DNA from: Myotis daubentonii
Taxonomy: Eukaryota; Chordata; Mammalia; Chiroptera; Vespertilionidae
Assembly: GCF_963259705.1 (NCBI RefSeq)
Contig: NC_081841.1
Coordinates: forward strand, 121,035,327-121,099,326
Direction: 5' to 3'
Length of the DNA: 64,000 bases
Position numbers and translations under genes: made by a program. Positions 56,401 to 64,000 of the stretch are shown here, piece by piece. Position 1 is the first letter of the stretch. Every line of letters starts with the position of its first letter. The notes below the pieces were generated by a model, which made no database searches, had not been told where the DNA came from, and worked only from the letters and a program-made list of their open reading frames with translations.

Positions 56401-57261
56401 GAAGGAATTTCTTCACTGACACAGCTCCTAGGGCAATGGAAACTAAAGGGAAAATAAACAAATGGGACTACATCAAAATAAAAAGCTTCTGCAAAGCAAA
56501 AGAAACCATCAACAAAACAACAAGAAAACCCACTGCTTGGGAGAACATATTTGCCAATGATATCTCCAATAAAGGTTTAATCTCCAACATTTATAGGGAA
56601 CTCATACAACTTAACAAAATGAAGATAAACAACCCAATCAAAAAATGGGCAACGTACCTAAATAGACACTTTTTGAAAGAGGACATACATAAGGCTGAGA
56701 GACATAGGAGAACATGCTCAAAGTCACTAATCATCCAAGAGATACAAATCAAAACAACAATGACATACCATCTCACACCTGTCAGAATGGCTATCATCAA
56801 CAAATCAACAAATGACAAATGCTGGCGAGGATGCGGAGAAAAAAGAACCCTCGTTCACTGCTGGTGGGAATGAAAACTGGTGCAGCCACTGTGGAGAACA
56901 GTATGGAGTTTCCTCAAAAAACTAAAAATGGAACTTCCATTTGACCCAGTGATCCCAGTTCTATGAATATATCCCAAGAAACCAGAAACACCAATCAGAA
57001 AGCATATAAGCATCCCTATGTTCATAGCAGCACAATTTACAATAGCTAAGATTTGGAATCAGCCTAAGTGCCCATCAGCAGATGAATGGATTAAAAAACT
57101 TTGGCACATCTACACAATGGAATACTATGCTGCTGTAAAAAGGAAGGAACTCCTACCATTTGCAACAGCATGGATGGAGCTGGAGAGCATTATGCTAAGT
57201 GAAATAAGTCAGTCAGAGTTAAGATAAATATCACATACTCTCACTCATTTGTGGATTATAA
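53438..57261 (+). pseudogene. L1 ORF2, broken
   Basis: The endonuclease begins MTTNKYFSIITLNVNGLN. Frame changes near 53860, 54030, 54170, 54635, 54935, 55455 and 55975. Reverse transcriptase signature [14 protein letters not shown] lies near 55519-55560. The terminal region with MEYYAAVKRKELLPFATAW is at 57118-57174, and the natural stop is TAA at 57259-57261. Better preserved than the host L1 but not functional. Confidence 0.88.
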
Positions 57262-57957
57262 CAAACAATGTAAATCGATGAACAAAAACAGATGTAGAGA
57301 CAGAGAAGCATCGATCAGATGCTCAAAACTCGGAGGTAAAGCAGGGGAGGGTGGGGGTGAGGGGGAGAGATCAACCAAAGGACTTGTATGCATGCATATA
57401 TGCATAGTGATGGATGTGGACAACAGGGGACGAGGCTGAGGGCAGGATTGGGGGGATGAGGGGACATTGGGGGGATAAGGACACATTTGTAATATCTTAT
57501 TCAATAAAGGGGGGGAAAAGAGATTGATCCAACAAGAGAGTATAACCTGGGAAAATATATATGCAAACCAAAATAGGAACATCTAAATATTTAAAATAAA
57601 ACTTCTGGAGGACTTTAAAGGAGATTATCAACAGCAATACAGTCATAGTAGGGAACTTTAATACCCCGCTGATTTCACTGGATAGATCTTCCAGGAAAAA
57701 AAAAAATCAGTAAAGAAATAGCGACCTTAAACGACATACTTGATCACATAGGTTTAATTGACATTTACAAAACATTTGATCCAAAAAGGGCAGTATATAC
57801 ATTCTTCTCAAGAACAATTGGACCATTCCCCAAAAAGACCACAAGTTAGTACACAAAATAATCTTAACAAATTCAAAATTGAAACCTTATTAAGCATATA
57901 TTCTCGATCACAATGACATGAAACTAGAAATCAACAAGAGTTTTTAAAAAAACCACA

Positions 57958-59529
57958 CACAACTCAGTCTCCTCAATAAATGGTGCTGGGAAAATTGGAC
58001 AGATAAATGAAAAAAAGAAAAAGAAAAAAGAAACAAGACGACCAACTTAAACCATACACAAAAATAAACTCAAAATGGAAAAAGGACTTCAATGTAAGAT
58101 GGGAAACCATGAAAATCTTAAAAGTATCCCTGGCAGCAAAATATCAGACATATGTCATAGCAGTATCTTTACCAATACAGCTCCTAGAACAATGGAAACT
58201 AAGGAGAAAATGAACAAATTGGACTACATAAAAATAAAAAGCTTCTGCCCTAGCCAGTTTGGCTCAGTGGACAGAGCGTCGGCATGCAGACTGAAGGGTC
58301 CTGGGTTCAATTGCGGCCAAGGGCACATGCCCGGGTTGCAGGCTCGATCCCCAGGCGGGGGCGTGCAGGAGGCAGCCAATCAATGATTCTCTCTCATCAT
58401 TGATGTTTCTCTCTCTCTCTCCCTCTTCCTTCCTCTCTGAAATCAATAAAGAAATAGATTTTAAAAAAGAAAAAAGAAAAAGCTTCTGCACAGCAAAAGA
58501 AACATCAACAAAACAACAAGAGAGCCCAATGCATGGGAGAAAATATTTGCCAATGTTATCTCTGATAAGGGTTTAATCTCCAACATTTATAGGGAACTCA
58601 TACAACTTAACAAAAGGAAGATAAACAATCCAATCAAAAAATTTGCAAAGGACCTAAATATAAATGGACACTTTTTGAAAATGGACAAACAGAGGGCCAA
58701 GAGACATATAAGAACATGCTCAAAGTCACTAATCATCTGAGAGATGCAAATCAAAACAACAATGACGTACCATCTCATAGAATGTCTATCATCAACAAAT
58801 CAACAAGTGCTGACAAGGATGTGGAGAAAAAGAAACCCTCATGCACTGCTGGTGGGAATGCAGGTTGGTGCAGCCACTGTGGAGAACAGTAAGGAGTTTC
58901 CTCAAGAAATTAAAAATGAAACTTCCATTTGACCCAGTAACCCCACTTCTAGGAATATATCCCTAGAAACCAGAAACACCAATCGGAAATTGTATATGTA
59001 CCCGTATGTTCACAGCAGCACAATTTACAATAGCTAATATTTGGAAACAGCTTCAGTGCCCAACAGTAGATGAGTGGATTAAAAAACAGTGGTACATCTA
59101 CAGAATGAACAAATGAACAAATCTTTTTTACACTTCAGTAAAAAAGAAAGAACTCATACCATTCACAACAGCATGGATAGATCTGGAGAGCACTATGTTA
59201 AGCAAAATAAGCCAGTCAGAAAAAGATAAATATTACAGGATCTCACTCATTCATAGAATATAATGAGCAACATAAGCTGATGAACAAAAATAGATCCAGA
59301 GACACAGAAGCATCAAACAGACTGTCAAACCTCAGAGGAAGGCGGGGGGGGGGGGGGGGGGTGTTAAAAGATCAACCAAAGGACTTGTATGTATGCATAT
59401 AAGCATAACCAATGGACAAAGACAGTAGGGGGTTGAGGGCATGTGCTGGGGAGGGAGTGGCCATGGAGAGGAAATGGGAAAAAGGAGACCTATGTAAAGC
59501 TTTAAACAATAAAGAATTTAAAAAAAATA
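57958..59529 (+). repeat. 5'-truncated L1 inserted in older L1
   Basis: Starts abruptly at 'aactcagtctcctcaataaa' within ORF2 and runs to a 3' UTR with a G-run at 59342-59363 and tail 'taaaaaaaataaaataaa'. Older L1 ORF2 continues on both sides (57957 and 59530). Interrupted by a Ves at 58249-58476. Confidence 0.8.
58249..58476 (+). mobile_element. Ves SINE
   Basis: 'cctagccagtttggctcagt', B box 'gggttcaattgcgg', CT-rich tail. Perfect target duplication aaaaagcttctgc at 58236-58248 and 58477-58489 within L1 ORF2. Confidence 0.96.
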
Positions 59530-60429
59530 AAATAAACCTCAAAAACTTTCAAACACAAGGAGGCAAAATAGCATAATAAATGTATTACCAATGAGATTAT
59601 GAAGAAATAAAACACTTCCTGGAAACCACTGAAAATGACAACCAAAATTGTATAGAACACAACAAAAGCAGTCCTGGGAGATAAGTTCATAGCACTACAA
59701 TCCTAACTAAAAAAATCAAGGAAAATCTCTAATAAACTCTACAACTAAAAGACTTTTTAAAAAATAACAAGAAAAACCCACAGGTAACAGAAAAAAAAGA
59801 AATAATAAAGATTAGAAATAAATGACATAGAGACTAAAAAGAATACGAAGTATCAATGAAATCAAGACCTTGTTATTTGAAAAGATAAGATTGATGGACA
59901 GCTATCCAGATTCATCAAGAAATAGAGAGGATCCAAATAAGTAAAATCAGAAACAAAAGAGGTGAGGTATCAATGGACATCACAGAAATACAAAATATTG
60001 TAAGAAAACAAAAACAACCATATGCCAAAAAACTGGAAAACCTGGACATAATGGACAAATTCCTAGAAACATACAAGCTTCCAAAACTGAATCAGGAAGA
60101 TTCAGAAAACCTGAATAGACTTATAAAAACTAATGAAATAGAATCACAAATCAAAAACTCTCAGAAAGCAAAAGCCCTGGACCAGATGGCTTCACAGGGG
60201 AGTTTAACCAAACATTGATAGAAAAACTAACCCTAGCCTCCTCAAACTATTCCAAAAAATTCAAGAACGAGAGACATCTAAGCTCTTTTTATGAGGCAAG
60301 CATGATCCTAAGGCCAAAACCAAAGGAAGATACTTCAAAGAAACTTACAGTCCAATGTTTCTGATACACATAGATGCCAAAATCCTTAAAAAAATATGTT
60401 AGCAAATGGAATCCAGCAATATATTGAAA

Positions 60430-60708
60430 CTAGAGCCCCAGTGCACGAATTCGTGCACAGGTGGTGTCCAGCCAGCCCGCCCCCAATTGGGGCCAATCAG
60501 GGGCAGGGCTGGCTGGGATAGGGGTTTGCTAGCTGGCCCTGCCTCCATTCGGGGTGGGTGGGGGCAATCAGGGGAGGGGCCAACCAGGGGCAGGAGCCGT
60601 GGGCAGTTGGCAGATCAGCCCCGCCCCCTGGTGGAACTCCCGGTTGAACTCCCAGTCAAACTCCCGGTTAAGGGGATAATTTGCATAATAGCCTTTTATT
60701 ATATAGGA
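60430..60708 (-). mobile_element. non-autonomous Helitron
   Basis: CTAG at 60430-60433, hairpin 'gtgcacgaattcgtgcac' (perfect), 5' end TCCTATATAATAAAAGGC at 60708, flanks A and T within the older L1. CTCF-like core at 60621-60634. Confidence 0.92.
60621..60634 (-). promoter_or_regulatory. CTCF-like core motif in Helitron
   Basis: Minus strand CCACCAGGGGGCGG, 74 bp from the Helitron 5' end. The flank after the core differs from the other copies. Confidence 0.45.
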
Positions 60709-60860
60709 TGATTATTCACCACGAACAAGTGGATTATACCAAGGATGCAGCTGGCAAATCAATAAACATGATACATCACATAAACAAAATAAAATATAGA
60801 AATTATATGATACCAATAGATTTTAAAAAAAGCCTTTGACAAAATCTAGCACCCATTTTT

Positions 60861-61080
60861 TAAAAAATATTTTTATTGATTTCAGAGAGGAAAGGAGAGA
60901 AAAAGAGAGATAGAAGCACAAATGATGAATGAGACTCATTGATCGGCTGCCTCTTGCAAAACCCCACTGAGGATCAAGCCCACAACCTAGGCATGTGCCC
61001 TTGACCAGAATCAAACCCAGGACCCTTCTTCAGTCCACAGCTGGACACTCTATCCACTGAGCCAAAGCAGTTAGGGCCAT
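60861..61080 (-). mobile_element. Ves SINE
   Basis: Reverse orientation: 'tttttattgatttcagagag', 'gaatcaaacccaggaccc', 'agccaaagcagttagggc'. Perfect target duplication cacccattttt at 60850-60860 and 61081-61091. Confidence 0.95.
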
Positions 61081-61261
61081 CACCCATTTTTGATAAAAAT
61101 TCTCAGCAAAGTAAGAATAGAGGCATCATACCTCAACATAATAAAGGCCTTATAAGACAAATCTACAGCAAATATCATACTCAAAGGGCAAAAATTAAAA
61201 GTGTTTACCTTAAGAAAAGTAACAATACAGTGATATCCCCATACACCAATCTTATTCAACA

Positions 61262-61562
61262 CTAGTGGCCCAGTTTACAGATTTGTGCACATTGAAAGGA
61301 AATTAATTAGAAGAAATATTTTAATATCGCTATTCACCCTTTTTCTATAATAGAAGTGTCAACCAAATTCACGATTGACAATGACAGATCGCAACACACA
61401 TGTGCGACTGGCACCAGTGAGAGCTATATATGTATTGCGCATGAGCGAGTCAACGTTTATTTTAAAATTGCCAGTGCACGTCATATGTAGCAGCCGGTGT
61501 AGCGGCCAGTCAGTTGGTCGGTCAGATGGACAGTCGGTCACTTAGCCTTTTATATATATAGA
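61262..61562 (-). mobile_element. Helitron with atypical interior
   Basis: CTAG at 61262-61265, residual hairpin 'agatttgtgcac', 5' end TCTATATATATAAAAGGC at 61562. The interior is not GC-rich and shares nothing obvious with other Helitrons here: 'gtgtcaaccaaattcacgat' and 'tgcgactggcaccagtgaga'. Flanked by the older L1 on both sides. Confidence 0.82.
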
Positions 61563-62265
61563 TTGTACTTGAAGCCTTAGCCATAGTAATCAGACAAGAA
61601 AACATAAAAAGCATCCAAATCAGAATGGAGGAAATAAAAGTGTCATTATTCACACCTGACATGATATTGTACACAGAAAATTCTGAAGACTCCACCAAAA
61701 AACTACTAGATTTAATAAATGAATTCAGCAATGTAGCAGGATACAAAATTAATATCCAGAAATTGATGGCATATTTATACACCAAAAATGAACTCTCCAA
61801 AACAGAAATTAATAAAACAATCCCATTTACCATCATAACAACAACAAAAGATATTTTGGCATAAACTTAACCATGGAGGTAAAAGTCCTATACTACACTG
61901 CACTGATAAAAGAAATAGCATTAGATAGAAATGAATGGAAGAATATACTGTGTTTGGAATTAAGATGGATTGAAAGAATTAAGATGATTAAAATGTCAGC
62001 CATCTCATATCAATATATTTGCAGATACATCTCCTAGGTCAAGGGAAACAGGAAAAAAATAAACAAATGGGACTACATAAAAATAAAAAGCTTCTGCACA
62101 GCAAAAGACTCTATCAAGAAAATGAAAAGGAATCCCACTGTAAGGGAGACCTTATTTTCCAATGATACATTAGATAAGGGGTTAGTTTCCAAAATGCATA
62201 CAGAACTCACATAACTCAACAAAAGGAAGACAAACAATCTCATTTAAAACTGGCACAAAAAAAGA

Positions 62266-62687
62266 GAAAAATAAAATTTAAGACTAAGCTTGAAGGATGA
62301 ATACAAATTGAATTATTAAGTAAATAAGGGGCAATAAAAACATTCCATAGAGAGGTATTTTAATATGGTACATACAGCACAGATATTTGATAAATTTTTT
62401 CTAGCATTTAAGTTTTATAGGGAAAAACAGACAAAGACCAAATTATAAAGAGAGCTGTTGGACAACTTTAGTAATCAGCCTTTGGTTTTTGCATAGTGTA
62501 GTATCATTGAAGAATTCTGAGCAGGAAGCTTATATGATCATCTTCATAATTTAGGAAAATAGCTCGCAGTAGTGAGGAAGTGAGTTAGTTAGACAAATAT
62601 GGATAAACTTAAAAACTGTAGGAAATGTTCAGATAAGAACACCACAGAAAGCTAAACTAAGATGGAGGTATAGGTCATTTAAAAGAG
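62266..62687. other. NBEA intron, nothing recognised
   Basis: Follows the decayed L1 end. No exon or repeat recognised. Confidence 0.5.
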
Positions 62688-62905
62688 AGTGACTCAGTTG
62701 GTTGGAACATGGTCCCTAACACTGAAAAGATTGTAGGTTTGATCCTTGGTCAGGCCACATAATTAGGTTATGGGTTCCATCCCTGGTAAGGGCTGGATTG
62801 GGAGGCAACTGATTGGTGTTTGTCTCTCAAGGTAATGTTTTTCTCTTTCTCTCTCCCTTCCTCTCTTTAAAATCAATAAGCATATCCTCAAGTGAGGATT
62901 AATAA
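62688..62905 (+). mobile_element. Ves SINE, old
   Basis: 'agtgactcagttggttggaa', 'gtaggtttgatccttggtca', CT-rich tail and 'catatcctcaagtgaggatt' (the 'cttgggtgagg' subtype end). Confidence 0.85.
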
Positions 62906-63261
62906 AGAGAGAGATAGGGACTAATTAAAAAAACGGAAGTGTGTATATGGAAAAAAGGGAGCCTATGATGGTTACAATTTTAAACTTAAACGAGTATAAT
63001 TAACTTAAGGTAATTAATACAGTGAAGCAGTTATTTTGCCTAATAAACAGGTTTGGAATTACAAAGAAATAGTTTGCTTTTGGTTATAACTAATGTATGA
63101 TACAATTAAATAAATAAATGTGTGAATGCATAGTAGAGTAAATTATTTCAGTGAAAATTAGATGATGTTCTTTCCTTGGTGCATCAATATATACTCTACA
63201 GATAATACACAAATGGATTTTCCAAACAAAAGTTCCCAAATTTTGACTCCATATATATATA
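62906..63261. other. NBEA intron, nothing recognised
   Basis: AT-rich sequence without recognised features. Confidence 0.5.
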
Positions 63262-63779
63262 CATTTTTTTCTTGAATTTATTGGGGTGACATTAGTAAAA
63301 TTATATAGATTTCAGGGATATAATTTTGTAATACATCATCTATATATTCAATTGTGTGTTCACCACCCCAAGTCTCCATCTATCACCATTTATCCCCCCT
63401 TAACCACTTCTACCTCCCCGATCGCCTTTCCCTTTGATAACCACCATATTGTTGTCTGTTTCTATGAGGGTATGTTTTATTTTTGTTTTTTCTTTGCTTA
63501 ATCCCTTCAATTTTTCAACCAGCCCTGCAACACGCACTCTCTGAAAGCTATCAGTCTGTTTTCTATCTAGGAATCTATTTCTAGTTTCTATTTTGTTTGT
63601 GAATTTATTTTGTTCATTAGATTCCACATATGAGTGAAATCATACGGTCTTTCACTGACTGGCTTATTTCACTAACCATAATGCTCTCAAGGGTTCACCC
63701 ATGCTGTCACAAAGGGTAAAATTTCCTTCTTTTTTACAATGGAGTAGTATTCCTTTGCTTAAATGTACCACAACTTTTT
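63262..63779 (-). repeat. L1 3' end, inverted, older subfamily
   Basis: The minus strand reads ORF2 C-terminus ('gaatactactccattgtaaa', 'agcattatggttagtgaaat') and a 3' UTR ending 'aatgtcaccccaataaattc' with an A tail near 63262. The 3' UTR differs from that of the complete L1 copies here, so it is an older subfamily. Confidence 0.85.
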
Positions 63780-63896
63780 GACTTGATATTTGTTGACTAA
63801 AGAATATGGATTTAAACTTGGAGACTATGTATGCATACTCAGATCTGCATTTAGTTTGAATTAAAAATTCGTAAGAAAAATATGACATTTTTATAA

Positions 63897-64000
63897 ATAT
63901 CAATAGTAGCTAACATGTATAGAACACTTACTACAAATTAAGTCATATACTAACAGTTTACATCCATTTTCACAATGTGTAAGATCTGGTAAGTGGTACA
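63897..64000 (+). repeat. MIR SINE fragment (probable), runs off window
   Basis: 'agtagctaacatgtatagaa', 'cacttactacaaattaagtc' and 'ttttcacaatgtgtaag' follow the MIR pattern (agctaacatttattgagcac...). Ancient mammalian SINE. Confidence 0.55.

Larger units (their letters stand above)
50812..57516 (+). mobile_element. full-length L1 LINE, inactive, nested in older L1
   Basis: About 6.7 kb: 5' UTR from 'gagataagggaagatggcag', ORF1, ORF2, G-rich 3' UTR, tail 'ttcaataaaggggggg'. Perfect target duplication aaagagattgatcca at 50797-50811 and 57517-57531. The target lies in the ORF2 endonuclease region of the older L1. Confidence 0.93.
46640..62265 (+). repeat. old L1 opened by many nested insertions
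   Basis: Pieces: 5' UTR (46640-47880, start 'gagtccaagatggtggcaga'), ORF1 (about 47900-48790), ORF2 endonuclease (50703-50811 and 57532-57957), middle ORF2 (59530-60429), reverse transcriptase (60709-60860, 61081-61261, 61563-61865, with the catalytic FADD replaced: 'ttattcacacctgacatgat'), and C-terminal part (to about 62265). Inserted are Helitrons, Ves, a truncated L1 and a full-length L1. Confidence 0.8.
1..64000 (-). other. NBEA: NBEA gene body, mostly intron (inferred)
   Basis: Two adjacent NBEA exons are readable on the minus strand at 44384-44503 and 41317-41463. I found no neighbouring NBEA exon elsewhere: neither the one encoding the residues before [10 protein letters not shown] nor the one following QLGPGYK was recognised. 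The window therefore appears to hold at least 19.5 kb of the upstream intron, a complete 2.9 kb intron and at least 41 kb of the downstream intron. NBEA is known as a very large neuronal gene with long introns. The extent beyond the two exons is inference. Confidence 0.75.

Noticed and set aside
59342..59363. Long G run as a telomere-like or regulatory element
   Set aside because: It sits in the G-rich part of an L1 3' UTR, where such runs are ordinary.

Overview
This is mammalian nuclear DNA from a bat, most likely a vesper bat (Vespertilionidae). Thirteen tRNA-derived SINEs of the Ves type mark a bat. More than 20 Helitron segments (A|TC start, hairpin plus CTAG end, no target duplication) mark the one mammalian lineage known to carry Helitrons in bulk. 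There is no bacterial, phage or CRISPR content.

Only two pieces of real host coding sequence are visible, both on the minus strand: exons at 44384-44503 and 41317-41463. They are phase 0, joined by a 2.9 kb intron with canonical GT/AG sites, and encode adjacent parts of the N-terminal LamG-like (concanavalin-type) domain of neurobeachin (NBEA). The rest of the window is best read as NBEA intron, transcribed right to left and almost filled with mobile DNA. A YBX1 processed pseudogene (minus strand, about 20645-22165) is the other gene-derived sequence.

Layout. 1-5650: L1 3' pieces around a broken class II (betaretrovirus-like) endogenous retrovirus with RNase H and integrase C-terminal remnants and a 3' LTR. 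5650-14295: a very old plus-strand L1 split by Helitrons, hAT and mariner-like MITEs, a solo LTR with a minisatellite, a four-part Helitron array and a small unidentified retroposon. 14300-15770: inverted L1 5' region with two Ves SINEs. 15800-24240: old LTR-like sequence, Ves, Helitrons, the YBX1 pseudogene and a 3'-lacking L1. 24785-31380: a triple head-to-tail Helitron, a 733 bp hAT, and two more Helitron composites. 32220-38411: a full-length but broken L1 with clear target duplications. 38430-46640: the least repetitive part, holding the NBEA exons. 46640-62265: an old L1 opened by a second full-length L1, a truncated L1, Helitrons and Ves SINEs. 62270-64000: intron, Ves, an inverted L1 3' end and a MIR.

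The most interesting structure is in the Helitrons. One family ('A-type' here: a CCAAT, octamer and YY1 motif cluster near its 5' end) has lost its own 3' hairpin terminator in most copies. It is then fused at a recurrent CTCTA|TCC junction to a second Helitron with an intact terminator. The same fusion recurs across the window in both orientations, as expected if read-through of a dead terminator produced a chimera that then amplified. A second Helitron family carries a CTCF-like core (CCACCAGGGGGCAG) at a near-fixed distance from its 5' end in six insertions. Family names for repeats are from recognition of sequence, not from a database search.
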